From positions 550,449 to 614,448 of the forward strand of contig NZ_PEIH01000005.1 in the NCBI RefSeq assembly GCF_002904345.1: a stretch of 64,000 nucleotides of DNA. The letters are read 5' to 3'. Position 1 is the stretch's first letter. The number at the start of each line of letters is the position of its first letter. The stretch comes from Bacteroidetes bacterium endosymbiont of Geopemphigus sp. GTDB taxonomy: Bacteria; Bacteroidota; Bacteroidia; Flavobacteriales; Blattabacteriaceae. Below, in pieces: positions 17,955 through 28,540 of this stretch. The notes beneath the pieces are model-generated. The model was not told the origin of the DNA, ran no database searches, and was given only the letters and a program-made list of their open reading frames with translations. The translations under genes were made by a program, and so were the position numbers.

Positions 17955-19202
17955 TTATTTTATTTTTTTGATAACTTCCTTTTTAGGAAATACCTTAGCT
18001 TTATCAACTCTCTTCTTTGAATAATGCTTTACTTTAGATTTCTTCGGACGATAAGTAGTCACCTTGGTGGCATTACTTGGGGTTCTGCAATCACCATCAC
18101 GAATTTGAATCTCAACACGTCTGTTTTTCTCCTGACCTTCTTTAGTATTGTTAGGAGCAACAGGATTTTCAGGTCCTAGTCCCTCAACTGCCAAACGACT
18201 CACATCAACACCTTTGTTAATTAAAGCCACTCTGACCGCATGAGCACGCCGTTTAGAGAGTTCATAATTGTAGGCAGGCGTTCCTGTTGCGCTGTCTGTA
18301 TAACCATATATACAGAAGTTATGAGATTTCATTCCTTCTTGATTCATAAGCTCAACAGCATGCTCTATATGCTTATCGGATTGAGGACAAATTGTAGCTT
18401 TATTTAAGTCAAAGAAGACATCTTTAAAGTCATGGTTCACCTTAGCCACCACTTCTTTTTGAGGTTCAACCACAGGAGGAGGCGTAGGTTCAACCACAGG
18501 AGGAGGCGTAGGTTCAACCATAGGAGGTTCAACAATTAGGGGAAGAGGTATGACAACAGGCTCTTTTTTCTTACCAAATCGGAATACCAAACCAGCGCTA
18601 TGTTGGAAAAAGTTCAAATAGTCTTTTTTCCCTTGTGGAATCCAGTTGTAATTACTCTCTATGTTAAGGCCAAAATTTTCAGCAAGCCATATATTAAAAC
18701 CTAATCCACCATCAGCCACAAAGAAATCTTTCTTTTTAGTTCTGTATACACCATCTTTTTTAGTGGTAAGAGTTTTACCATTATAACTGAATTTATTGTA
18801 ATTGGTGCCTGCGCGCAAATATGGATCAAACCAAGCATTTCGGGCGAAAGGATAAAATCGAAGCCCCAAACCGGTCTTCAGAAAAAATTCATCCTTGAAA
18901 TTCCATCTGGAATTATCGATTGCACCAACGCTGGCTGTCATATCTACTGCCAGATTATCTGAAATACTGTGCCCAACTGTTAATTTGGATAAAGGCGGTA
19001 CAACGCTCCAGTTTTTAGTTTTAAAGAATTTATTAAACGATAATTTATTAAACGAAAATTTATTAAACGCGGGATTTACAGAAGAATGATCAACAGCGTG
19101 AGCTCCCACACCTATGAACCATCTATTCTGTTGATTCTGAGCATCCAGGGCACCCGAAGCAAGGACGACGAGCCCAGCAACAAGAAGCTTAACTTGTTTC
19201 AT
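17955..19202 (-). CDS. OmpA family outer-membrane protein
   Basis: A 415-residue protein: signal peptide (VKLLVAGLVVLASGALDAQ), an N-terminal eight-strand barrel of about 200 residues, a proline-rich linker with PPVVEPTP repeats, and a C-terminal OmpA domain that binds peptidoglycan (KDVFFDLNKATICPQSDKHI, YGYTDSATGTPAYNYELSKR, RRVEIQI). A lysine-rich tail of about 45 residues follows. Two sets of short tandem DNA repeats lie inside the gene: 24-base units in the linker and a 15-base period near the N terminus giving FNKFSFNKLSFNKF. A TACCTTTG box lies 38 bases upstream. Likely an abundant envelope anchor. Confidence 0.93.
   Translation of the reverse strand: MKQVKLLVAGLVVLASGALDAQNQQNRWFIGVGAHAVDHSSVNPAFNKFSFNKLSFNKFFKTKNWSVVPPLSKLTVGHSISDNLAVDMTASVGAIDNSRWNFKDEFFLKTGLGLRFYPFARNAWFDPYLRAGTNYNKFSYNGKTLTTKKDGVYRTKKKDFFVADGGLGFNIWLAENFGLNIESNYNWIPQGKKDYLNFFQHSAGLVFRFGKKKEPVVIPLPLIVEPPMVEPTPPPVVEPTPPPVVEPQKEVVAKVNHDFKDVFFDLNKATICPQSDKHIEHAVELMNQEGMKSHNFCIYGYTDSATGTPAYNYELSKRRAHAVRVALINKGVDVSRLAVEGLGPENPVAPNNTKEGQEKNRRVEIQIRDGDCRTPSNATKVTTYRPKKSKVKHYSKKRVDKAKVFPKKEVIKKIK
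18463..18526 (-). repeat. tandem 24-bp repeat in the ompA linker
   Basis: Two perfect copies of a 24-base unit (plus-strand start GGTTCAACCACAGGAGGAGG) followed by a partial third. It encodes the repeated Pro-Val-Val-Glu-Pro-Thr linker. Copy number could vary between strains. Confidence 0.85.
19027..19071 (-). repeat. 15-bp period repeat near the ompA N terminus
   Basis: AATTTATTAAACG occurs three times at a spacing of exactly 15 bases. It encodes consecutive N-K-(F/L)-S-F units after the signal peptide region, an in-frame expansion. Confidence 0.8.
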
Positions 19203-19239
19203 AATAAACTACTATTTTTTTCTTAATTTCCAGTGGAGT

Positions 19240-19247
19240 CAAAGGTA
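19240..19247 (-). promoter_or_regulatory. -7 promoter box TACCTTTG before ompA
   Basis: The minus strand reads TACCTTTG, exact for TAnnTTTG, ending 37 bases before the ompA start codon. The same octamer precedes the SRP RNA gene. Confidence 0.6.
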
Positions 19248-19255
19248 TATAAAAA

Positions 19256-19711
19256 TTATCTATACTTCAAAGCGCTAGCGCTTTGTATTTTCATTTCTCT
19301 TTTCCGTATAACATCACGTTTATCGTATATTTTTTTTCCTTTTGCTAAAAATATTTGAAGCTTGGCAAGTCCTTTTTCATTGATAAATAGCCTTTTGGGA
19401 ATCACAGTAAGTGCAGATTCTTTGAGTTTGCGCTTGAGTTTTCTCAACTCAGAATTTTTTAATAGAAGCTTTCTTTCTCTTCGAGAGTTATGATTGGCAT
19501 GAGTGCCGAATTGATATTCGGCTATATACATATTAATAACATACAACTCCCCATCTTTAATTTGACAAAAGCTCTCGGCAATGGAGGCCTTGCTGCCTCT
19601 GATAGATTTAATTTCAGTACCTAATAATGCCAAACCGGCAGTGTATTCGTCCAAAAGCTCATACTCAAAATGAGCCTTTCGATTCTGGATATTTATCGAT
19701 GTTTTCTTCAC
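19256..19711 (-). CDS. smpB: tmRNA-binding protein SmpB
   Basis: A 151-residue SmpB with all expected blocks: IQNRKAHFEYELLDEYTAGL, ALLGTEIKSIRGSKASIAES, YIAEYQFGTHANHNSRRERK, LLLKNSELRKLKRKLKESA, PKRLFINEKGLAKLQIFLAK and the C-terminal GKKIYDKRDVIRKREMKI tail that enters the decoding site. Together with the tmRNA in this window it forms the trans-translation rescue system. Typical length. Confidence 0.97.
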   Translation of the reverse strand: MKKTSINIQNRKAHFEYELLDEYTAGLALLGTEIKSIRGSKASIAESFCQIKDGELYVINMYIAEYQFGTHANHNSRRERKLLLKNSELRKLKRKLKESALTVIPKRLFINEKGLAKLQIFLAKGKKIYDKRDVIRKREMKIQSASALKYR

Positions 19712-19735
19712 AGCTTATGGATGGTTTTTATTAGC

Positions 19736-19743
19736 TAATTTTG
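19736..19743 (+). promoter_or_regulatory. -7 promoter box TAATTTTG before the ABC-F gene
   Basis: Exact TAnnTTTG match ending 24 bases before the chosen ATG at 19768. It lies between divergent smpB and the ABC-F gene. Confidence 0.5.
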
Positions 19744-19767
19744 GATAAATTTAAAAAATCACTGAAT

Positions 19768-21411
19768 ATGCTAACGGTATCGAAGCTTTCCTTGCAATTT
19801 GGCAAAAGAATACTTTTTGATGATGTGAATATTAAATTTACAAAGGGGAACTGTTATGGTATTATCAGCGCTAATGGCGCGGGAAAATCTACATTTTTGA
19901 AAATTCTATCAGATCAGATAGATCAAACTTCTGGTCAGATACACATCGAAGCCGGTAAACGCATGTCTGTACTCAATCAAGACCATCATGCCTTTGATCA
20001 TCATAGTGTGCTTGAAACGGTGATTATGGGCAATAAAAAACTCTACGAGGTCAAACGAGAGATGGACGCGCTCTACAGCAAAGCAGATTTTTCAGAGCAA
20101 GACGGTATTAAAGCAGGAGAACTGGGACTTATTTATGAAGAAATGGATGGGTGGAATTCAGAAACCGATGCGGCCACCCTGCTTTCCAATCTAGGAATTA
20201 AAGAAGACGATCATCAAAAAAAATTAAATGAGCTCGATGGCAAGATAAAAGTACGCGTATTACTAGCGCAGGCCTTGTTTGGAAATCCCGATATATTAGT
20301 ACTTGATGAACCTACAAACGATCTCGATACAGAAACCATCAGCTGGCTGGAAGATTTTCTCGGAGGTTATGAAAATACCGTTATCGTCGTTTCCCATGAT
20401 CGTCATTTTCTTAATGCGGTATGTACACATATCTGCGATCTAGATTTTTCGAAAATCCAGCTTTTTACGGGAAATTACGATTTTTGGTACCAGACCAGTC
20501 AGCTCGCCGCACAACAGCGATCTCAGCAAAATAAGAAGACTGAAGAAAAACGCAAAGAACTCCAGGAATTCATTCGAAGGTTTAGCTCGAATGTGGCTAA
20601 GGCTAAACAAGCCACAGCCCGAAAAAAAATGCTTGATAAGCTAAATATCGATGATATTAAACCTTCCTCAAGGCGTTATCCTGCCATCATCTTTGAACAA
20701 GAACGCGAAGCAGGAGACCAAATTCTTGAGATTGAAAAACTTTCTCAATCTTCTGAAAAAGAAGATTTTTTTCAGAATGTCTCCTTAAAAGTAAACCGCG
20801 GAGATAAAATTGCCGTTATTTCAAGAAATAGCAAAGCAACTTCGGCTTTTTATGAGATTCTTTCGGGTGTTAAACAGCCCAAAAGTGGAAGTTTTTCATG
20901 GGGTGTTACAACAAAGCAATCGTATTTGCCCGCAAATTACGAGGAGTTTTTCGAAAGCGATCTCGATTTGGTCAACTGGCTACGGCAGTATACACAAAAG
21001 GAAGAAGAGCGACATGAAGAATATATACGTGGATTTTTAGGGAAGATGCTTTTTAGCGGAGACGAAGCCCTTAAAAAAGCCCGTGTACTCTCAGGAGGCG
21101 AGAAAATGCGCTGTATGTTTTCGCGGATGATGTTGTTAAAAGCCAATGTGCTGATGTTTGATGAACCTACTAATCATCTTGACCTGGAGTCCATCACGGC
21201 TTTAAACAACTCGCTGAGCAATTTTAAGGGGACCATTGTAATCAGTTCACAAGATCATGAACTGCTTCAAACGGTTTGTAATCGAGTTGTTGAGTTAGGC
21301 CCTCAAGGGAGTATTGATCGTCAAATGAAGTACGATGAATATCTCAATGATATAAAAGTAAAAGAACTTAGGAAAAAAATTTATGCATCAGCTGATGTAA
21401 GCGAAGGATAA
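19768..21411 (+). CDS. ABC-F ATPase of the YbiT type
   Basis: A 547-residue protein with two ABC domains and no membrane part. Domain 1: ISANGAGKSTFLKILSD (Walker A), DILVLDEPTNDLDTETISWL (Walker B). Domain 2: a Walker A degenerate to VISRNSKATSAFYEIL, signature VLSGGEKMRCMFSRMML and VLMFDEPTNHLDLESI. The first signature motif is degenerate too (LDGKIKVRVLLAQAL), as in E. coli YbiT. ABC-F proteins bind the ribosomal E site and relieve stalled or slow translation. I chose ATG 19768 (MLTVSKLSLQFGKRILFDDV) over the in-frame TTG nine codons upstream, since homologues start there. Confidence 0.93.
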   Translation: MLTVSKLSLQFGKRILFDDVNIKFTKGNCYGIISANGAGKSTFLKILSDQIDQTSGQIHIEAGKRMSVLNQDHHAFDHHSVLETVIMGNKKLYEVKREMDALYSKADFSEQDGIKAGELGLIYEEMDGWNSETDAATLLSNLGIKEDDHQKKLNELDGKIKVRVLLAQALFGNPDILVLDEPTNDLDTETISWLEDFLGGYENTVIVVSHDRHFLNAVCTHICDLDFSKIQLFTGNYDFWYQTSQLAAQQRSQQNKKTEEKRKELQEFIRRFSSNVAKAKQATARKKMLDKLNIDDIKPSSRRYPAIIFEQEREAGDQILEIEKLSQSSEKEDFFQNVSLKVNRGDKIAVISRNSKATSAFYEILSGVKQPKSGSFSWGVTTKQSYLPANYEEFFESDLDLVNWLRQYTQKEEERHEEYIRGFLGKMLFSGDEALKKARVLSGGEKMRCMFSRMMLLKANVLMFDEPTNHLDLESITALNNSLSNFKGTIVISSQDHELLQTVCNRVVELGPQGSIDRQMKYDEYLNDIKVKELRKKIYASADVSEG

Positions 21412-21415
21412 AAAG

Positions 21416-21423
21416 TATATTTG
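21416..21423 (+). promoter_or_regulatory. -7 promoter box TATATTTG before transketolase
   Basis: Exact TAnnTTTG match ending 17 bases before the ATG of the N-terminal transketolase subunit. Confidence 0.6.
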
Positions 21424-21440
21424 TACAAACAAGTCCACCC

Positions 21441-22295
21441 ATGAGCAATATTGAATCCTTAAAAAGGATTTGCACACAGACCCGAAGGGATATTTTACGT
21501 ATGGTGCATGGCGCAAAATCAGGACATCCCGGGGGCGCCTTAGGAGCTACAGAATATTTTGTGGCCCTTTTTCATGAAATTCTTCATTATGACTCAAAAA
21601 ATTTTCAAATGCAGGGAAAAAATGAGGATCTTTTTTTTCTTTCCAATGGACATCTCTCTGCTGTTTTATATAGTACGCTGGCACGCGTAGGTTATTTTTC
21701 CATCGATGAATTGAAGACCTTCAGAAGACTAAATTCGAGATTGCAAGGCCACCCCAGTCCGCATGAGGGATTACCTGGAATACGCATTGCTTCAGGATCC
21801 TTAGGACAAGGGATGTCTGTAGCTATAGGAAGCGCACAAGCCAAAAAACTCTCTAAAGATCCTTTTTTAATTTATAGTCTGCATGGTGATGGCGAACTTA
21901 ATGAAGGGCAAAACTGGGAAGCTATTCTCTATGCCGGTGCTAAAAAAGTAGACAATTATATCACTACGATAGATTATAATAGCCAGCAAATAGATGGATC
22001 TACCGAATCGGTTATGCCTTTAGGAGATCTTAAAGCAAAATTTGAGGCTTTTGGATGGTATGTACTTCAGGAAAGGCAGGGCAACAAACTTGAACAGGTA
22101 ATTCATAGCCTGAAAGTAGCCAAAACGCAGAGTGGAAAGGGCAAACCCATAGTTTTGATTCTACATACTGACATGGGCCACGGGGTAGATTTTATGAGTG
22201 GTACACATCACTGGCATGGCAAGGCGCCAAATGATGAGCAGCTTGAAAAAGCCCTATTCCAATTACCAGAAACCCTAGGAGACTATTCTCTATGA
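21441..22295 (+). CDS. transketolase, N-terminal subunit
   Basis: A 284-residue subunit carrying the pyrophosphate-binding half of transketolase. Visible: GAKSGHPGGALGATEYFVAL, FFLSNGHLSAVLYSTLARVG, ASGSLGQGMSVAIGSAQAKK, and the thiamine diphosphate motif GDGELNEGQNWEAI with DYNSQQIDG about 25 residues on. Transketolase moves two-carbon units in the non-oxidative pentose phosphate pathway, supplying ribose phosphate and erythrose phosphate. The C-terminal half is the next gene, a split that is normal in many bacteria and archaea and not a break here. Confidence 0.94.
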   Translation: MSNIESLKRICTQTRRDILRMVHGAKSGHPGGALGATEYFVALFHEILHYDSKNFQMQGKNEDLFFLSNGHLSAVLYSTLARVGYFSIDELKTFRRLNSRLQGHPSPHEGLPGIRIASGSLGQGMSVAIGSAQAKKLSKDPFLIYSLHGDGELNEGQNWEAILYAGAKKVDNYITTIDYNSQQIDGSTESVMPLGDLKAKFEAFGWYVLQERQGNKLEQVIHSLKVAKTQSGKGKPIVLILHTDMGHGVDFMSGTHHWHGKAPNDEQLEKALFQLPETLGDYSL

Positions 22296-22361
22296 TAGCA
22301 TCGAAAAACATTCATGCCATGAAAAACATTATATATAAGTTAATATATTTTATAAATACTC

Positions 22362-23315
22362 ATGAAGATCTATAAAGGCGAAGAACTAAAAGAAACCCGT
22401 GCAGGCTTCGGAGCTGCCTTACTGGAGCTGGGGAAAAAACAGGAAAACATAGTAGCGCTTTGTGCTGATTTGACAGGATCTCTTTCGATGACAAAATTTT
22501 CTGAGACTTTTCCTGAGCGTTTTTTTCAGATAGGCATTGCTGAGGCTCATATGATGGGAATGGCCGCGGGTTTGGCTATTGGAGGTTATATCCCTTTTAC
22601 AGGTACTTTTGCTAATTTTTCTACAGCACGTGTTTACGATCAGATACGTCAATGTATTGCATACTCAGAAAAAAATGTAAAAATATGTGCCTCACATGCC
22701 GGTCTTACCTTGGGAGAGGATGGGGCAACGCATCAAAGTCTTGAAGATATCGGAATGATGAAAATGCTACCTGGCATGATGGTGATCAATACCTGTGATT
22801 TCAATCAAACTTATGCCGCTACATTAGCTATAGCTAAGTATAAGGGCCCCGTATACTTGCGCTTTGGAAGACCTGCAGTACCTAATTTTACCAATAAAGA
22901 TCAAGATTTCCATCTTGGAAAAGGTTTATTACTTGTAGAAGGAAAAGATGTGACGATTGTATGCACAGGTCATCTGGTATGGGAATCTTTAAAAGCAGCT
23001 AAAGGACTTCTGCGAGAAGGTGTATCTTGTGAGGTGATCAATATTCACACCATCAAACCCTTAGATGAGGAACTTATACTTAAATCCGTATCCAAAACCG
23101 GATGCGTAGTGAGCGCTGAAGAACACAACTTATGGGGAGGTTTAGGTGAGAGCATTGCACGATTACTAAGTACAAAATTACCCAGAGCGCAAGAATTCGT
23201 TGCAGTATGTGATACTTTTGGAGAAAGCGGAAAGCACATGGAACTCATGAACAAGTATAATATCGATCAAAAGACTTTAATTGAGAAGGTCCGGAAAGTT
23301 ATAAAAAGAAAATAA
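22362..23315 (+). CDS. transketolase, C-terminal subunit
   Basis: A 317-residue subunit with the pyrimidine-binding and C-terminal domains of transketolase: CADLTGSLSMTKFSETFPER, QIGIAEAHMMGMAAGLAIGG (with the catalytic glutamate of the IAE motif), ASHAGLTLGEDGATHQSLED, LRFGRPAVP, and the C-terminal VINIHTIKPLDEELIL with EEHNLWGGLGESIA. It follows the N-terminal gene after 66 bases on the same strand and must pair with it to form active sites. Confidence 0.94.
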   Translation: MKIYKGEELKETRAGFGAALLELGKKQENIVALCADLTGSLSMTKFSETFPERFFQIGIAEAHMMGMAAGLAIGGYIPFTGTFANFSTARVYDQIRQCIAYSEKNVKICASHAGLTLGEDGATHQSLEDIGMMKMLPGMMVINTCDFNQTYAATLAIAKYKGPVYLRFGRPAVPNFTNKDQDFHLGKGLLLVEGKDVTIVCTGHLVWESLKAAKGLLREGVSCEVINIHTIKPLDEELILKSVSKTGCVVSAEEHNLWGGLGESIARLLSTKLPRAQEFVAVCDTFGESGKHMELMNKYNIDQKTLIEKVRKVIKRK

Positions 23316-23518
23316 AATTTTCATTGATCAAAAAATAGCACCGGTTCAGTAAAATGAATCCTACTTTGACTTCTTGTAAAGCTAGTAAACAAGCGTGGAA
23401 ATCAGGTAGGTAATATCAGAATTTTTATCAAAGAGCACTTATATAAGACTACATATGTGGCATTTACTCCCACTTCTAGTTTTAATATCTTTATTGTCTT
23501 AAGTAAAAATAACATAAG

Positions 23519-23824
23519 AAAAGCAGGCCTGTAAGCCGGATTCTGTACCTAAAAAAGGTCTTTATCATTTATCTGGGCTGAGCGTTACCGCTAAGCTCAA
23601 GCTGCCTACCCCCCGGCTACGATCGAGCCGATCTTAGCTACCGGTATACATGACATTTCACCGCATAGAGTTTACCTGATTTCACTACAGCCGAACTGTA
23701 CTTGCTTTCTGTTGCACTGGTCCTCGTCTCACGACGGACGGGCGTTACCCGCTATGCTGCCCTAAGGTGTCCGGACTTTCCTCATCTCATCTATGATGAA
23801 ACGCGATAAAGCAGCCTGCTTTAA
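23519..23824 (-). ncRNA. rnpB: RNase P RNA
   Basis: The minus strand shows the universal core: 5' AAAGCAGGCTGC, the GAGGAAAGTCCGGACACC block, ACAGAAAGCAAGTACAG-like P4/P5 region with CAGTGCAACAGAAAGCA, GGTAAACTCTATGCGGTG, and a 3' end with AATCCGGCTTACAGGCCTGC that pairs with the 5' end. It is the catalytic RNA that matures tRNA 5' ends. A TAAATTTG promoter box directly upstream overlaps the stop codon of the pruA relic. End positions are approximate by a few bases. Confidence 0.95.
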
Positions 23825-23832
23825 TTGTTTTA

Positions 23833-23837
23833 CAAAT

Positions 23838-23840
<3 letters not shown>
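23833..23840 (-). promoter_or_regulatory. -7 promoter box TAAATTTG before rnpB
   Basis: The minus strand reads TAAATTTG, exact for TAnnTTTG, eight bases before the RNA 5' end. Its first three bases are also the TAA stop of the pruA relic. Confidence 0.6.
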
Positions 23841-25483
<1,643 letters not shown>

Positions 25484-25545
25484 ATTATTCTTTAATTAAG
25501 TTGCGGAAACTTAATTCCTTAGTATACAGGCTCTCGAGAATTCAG

Positions 25546-26460
25546 TTAAGATTTAATAAAATCATCCATAAGCTTTGATAACTTTTTTAACCAATGGATG
25601 GCGGATGAAATCTGATTCTTTAAGAAAAATAAAAGATATGCCTTTTGAATATTCAAAGCCTCGGAAAGTCCTGAAAGTTCTTTAGGGGGCAAATCCACCT
25701 GACTTGGATCTCCAATAACAATAAATTTAACATTTTTCCCCATACGAGTAAAGAACATTTTCATTTGGGCATGAGTAGCGTTTTGGGCTTCATCAAGTAT
25801 TATAAAAGCATCATTTAGTGTAGGACCCCCGCGCATAAAAGCCAAAGGCGTAATTTCAATGATTCTTTTATCGATAAAATCAGCAAGTTTTCAGAGGGAA
25901 TCATCTCGCGCAAAGCATCATAAAGAGGCTGCAAATAAGAATCAAGCTTTTCTTTAAGATCTCCAGGAAGAAAACCTAAATTTTCACCTGCTTCTACTGT
26001 ACTCAACTGCTTGTCCTTAAGTGCTTTCACAGCCAAAGCCACGCTTGTATAGATCTTACGAGTTCCAGCTGGTCCAACGGTAAAAATCAGATCTTTTTTA
26101 GCCTCCTCCACCAGCTGGGCCTGGACCATACGTTTTGGCGCGTACAAAATGTCCTTAAGGTCCCATGTACAAGGACAGATTCAGACTTCTCGAAAGAGAT
26201 CTTTTTTAGTAAAAAATTTTTTCAACAATGCTCTCATCTAAATGTTGATAATTCCAGAGATATTCCTTTAAAAATTGTATTTTATATTAAAAGTTTTCAA
26301 GAAACTGATCATCACCTGATGCCTTAAGCTGATTTCCACGGGCGATAATTTTAAGTCCAGAAAAATAATTACGGATACGCTTTAAGTTTTTGTTTTTTTT
26401 GGCCATAAAATTCATGAAGCAAAACATCTGAAAGATCTATATTTAGGTCATTCAAAATAG
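25546..26460 (-). pseudogene. phoH: broken PhoH family ATPase
   Basis: The PhoH-like P-loop protein of the RNA-processing region of many bacteria. N-terminal traces HEFYGQKKQKLK and ARGNQLKASGDDQFLENF are out of frame. Then QAQLVEEAKKDLIFTVGPAG continues into TRKIYTSVALAVKAL, where the Walker A GTGKT is changed to GTRKI; the following strand is shortened (KQLSTVEAGENLGFLPGD, with a block of about seven residues missing). A further one-base shift comes near 25855, after which [20 protein letters not shown] and [25 protein letters not shown] complete the Walker B region. Changed P-loop, deletion and frameshifts all say pseudogene. Confidence 0.88.
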
Positions 26461-26527
26461 TGTTTTTTTGAATTACTATTGTCTCTGTACAAGATTAGGA
26501 ATAAATCTCTTCATTGTTTTGCTCTCG

Positions 26528-27355
26528 ATGGCCGTCATTACACTTACCACAGACTGGGGATATAAAGACCCTGCGGTAGCTTTAATCAAAGGAGCTATCT
26601 ATAATGAATTGCCTAAAGCAGCGATAGTAGATATCTCACATGAAATCGACCCTTTCGATATGGAAGAAGCTGCTTATATTTTAAAGAATTCTTATAAAGC
26701 TTTCCCAAAGGAAAGCATTCATATCATAGGTATAGACAACGATACTCGTTTGCATACAAGATATCTTGCCGCAATGATTCAAGGACATTACTTTCTGTGT
26801 AGCGATAACGGGATTATTTCACTTATAACTGAGGATTACCATCCGGTAAAAAAATTCGAAATCAATATCCGTCACCCTAATGATTTATCGTTATTTCCTG
26901 AAAAAGAACTACTTGTAAAAGTAGCCTGCCATTTGCTTAGAGGGGGAAAAATTGAACTAATTGGCCGAAGGATAGAAAAATTAAAATCTTATAGAAAGCT
27001 CAACCCAAAGATAAAAGAAAATGGATTGATCACAGGTAATATAATCTATATAGACCATTTTGGAAATGCAGTAACTAATATTACAAGAGCACTCTTTGAT
27101 AAAATTGGAAAAAAACACACTTTTGAAATAAAGATCCGACAACATATTTTTAAACAAATCAATAACTCTTATTCTGGGGTAGTAAAAAACATAAAAAACG
27201 AATCTTTTTACCATGGAGATGGCCTGGCGCTCTTTAATTCGGCAAATCATCTGGAAATCGCTATTTATAAAAGCAACCCCAGAACGGTAGGAGATGCATG
27301 CTCACTACTAGGTCTGAGACGGGGCGATTCTATATACATTCAATTCAATGTATAA
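26528..27355 (+). CDS. SAM hydroxide adenosyltransferase (DUF62)
   Basis: A 275-residue member of the SAM chlorinase/fluorinase/hydroxide adenosyltransferase family, which splits S-adenosylmethionine into adenosine and methionine with water. Visible: MAVITLTTDWGYKDPAVALI with the SAM-binding Asp, KAAIVDISHEIDPFDMEEAA, AMIQGHYFLCSDNGIISLIT, IYIDHFGNAVTNITRALFD (the DxFGN motif) and a C-terminal GLRRGDSIYIQF. I chose ATG 26528 since homologues start MxxITLTTDFG; the in-frame ATG 20 codons upstream adds a tail not expected in the family. Its stop overlaps the hemJ start (TAATG). The biological role of this activity is unclear. Confidence 0.88.
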   Translation: MAVITLTTDWGYKDPAVALIKGAIYNELPKAAIVDISHEIDPFDMEEAAYILKNSYKAFPKESIHIIGIDNDTRLHTRYLAAMIQGHYFLCSDNGIISLITEDYHPVKKFEINIRHPNDLSLFPEKELLVKVACHLLRGGKIELIGRRIEKLKSYRKLNPKIKENGLITGNIIYIDHFGNAVTNITRALFDKIGKKHTFEIKIRQHIFKQINNSYSGVVKNIKNESFYHGDGLALFNSANHLEIAIYKSNPRTVGDACSLLGLRRGDSIYIQFNV

Positions 27356-27909
27356 TGACTTTATATTCTACAATTTTTAATATTATAAAAGCCTTGCACA
27401 CCATTTTTATAGTGAGTTATTTCGCAGGTATTTTTTACATTGTTCGCTTATTAATTTATCACATAGAAACTTTAGAAAAAAAAGATTCGGAGCGATCTAT
27501 ATTACAAAATCAATATATATATATGGAAAAAAAACTCTGGAATATCATTATTTTACCAGCTTCCTGGATGGTTTTAATCACTGGATTAACAATGATTCTA
27601 ACAGAAGTGAATTTTTATTTTAGCAGTACATGGATGCAAATAAAAATTGCCTTAGTTTTTCTATTGATCGTTTATCATCTATGCTGTTTAAAATTACTTC
27701 GGGATTTCAAAAAGAACTTATTCCAATACACCTCTCTGCAATTGCGCCTGTGGAACGAAATAGCTACGCTTTTACTCATCAGTATAGTACTTGCTGTTGT
27801 GTTAAAAACAGATTTTGTGCGTTTATGGCTAAATATTTTTGGGAGTTTGATTCTCTTGGGACTCTTAATAACGTATATTGTGAAAAGGATTAAAAATTTG
27901 AAAAAATAA
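27355..27909 (+). CDS. hemJ: protoporphyrinogen oxidase HemJ-like membrane protein
   Basis: A 184-residue protein with four to five membrane helices. Motifs of the HemJ/CopD-like family: ALHTIFIVSYFAGIFYIVRL (His-containing helix 1), MEKKLWNIIILPASWMVLIT, TWMQIKIALVFLLIVYHLCC (WxxxK and YH) and LRLWNEIATLLLISIVLAVV. HemJ oxidises protoporphyrinogen IX in haem synthesis and binds haem through conserved histidines. The ATG overlaps the stop of the preceding gene by one base, so they are co-translated. The preceding in-frame extension belongs to the shadow of that gene and is not used. Confidence 0.85.
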   Translation: MTLYSTIFNIIKALHTIFIVSYFAGIFYIVRLLIYHIETLEKKDSERSILQNQYIYMEKKLWNIIILPASWMVLITGLTMILTEVNFYFSSTWMQIKIALVFLLIVYHLCCLKLLRDFKKNLFQYTSLQLRLWNEIATLLLISIVLAVVLKTDFVRLWLNIFGSLILLGLLITYIVKRIKNLKK

Positions 27910-27959
27910 AAAACCATTGACTCCTTTTTAAAAAAGAACTCTTAGTTAGTCTAAATTGA

Positions 27960-28540
27960 TCTTTTGGACGTTTAGTTCTGATCTTTTTTTATTTGATCAG
28001 AAGACTTTTTGTGTAGATTATCAACAATAATTATCATATTTTTGATATATACCTAGATTTTCCGAACGTTTTTTTAAACTGAATCCATGGATATTTGTTT
28101 TTCTGATACCAGCTCTAACAATGAGATATGAAGCCGAGGAACTGAGTGCATAACATATAGCTTCTCTAAACGTATCTCTAAAGAAGATTAGCTTTACAGG
28201 GGTAAATTTATGTATGTATTTATTCTTTCCTATTACTCTGTTTAATTGCCAAAATTGCTTTACTCTTATACGATTTGTTAATCTTAAACATGAAGATCTC
28301 ATTTCATATAGAAAGAGACGCAGTATCCTATTTCTATTTTTTTACAAACCTGAAGACCTGACTTATTATTAATAGCTAGGTGAAGTAGATTATTATAAGA
28401 AAAGATGAAGTGCTTATAATCATCATTTTCCTTTTACAGAAGGAATAGTGGATACTAGAGTAATGAATTTATTCTCTGCTGGTCATATTTCTAACGTTGA
28501 GTGGGTCTATTCCTTACTTAAAAGGCAGAAAATTTTACTA
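27960..28540 (+). pseudogene. gldF: relic of gliding-motility ABC permease GldF
   Basis: The best block lies near 28075: LNPWIFVFLIPALTMRYEAE followed by ELSA, then a stop, matching the GldF segment (APWxFLFLIPAxTMRSFxEE). Near 28440, in another frame, EGIVDTRVMNLFSAG fits the SRGVIDTRDxxYF segment. The rest is eroded and the length is far below the usual 240 residues. GldF is the membrane part of an ABC transporter needed for gliding in many Flavobacteriia. A gldG relic follows directly, supporting the call. Confidence 0.68.

Noticed and set aside
21441-23315. Transketolase as a gene broken in two
   Set aside because: N- and C-terminal subunits encoded by separate adjacent genes are a normal form of transketolase, and both ends fit the known subunits.
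28021-28302. Open frame of 93 codons on the minus strand after hemJ
   Set aside because: The plus strand of the same DNA carries the GldF fragment PWIFVFLIPALTMR; the minus frame has no family features and is a shadow.
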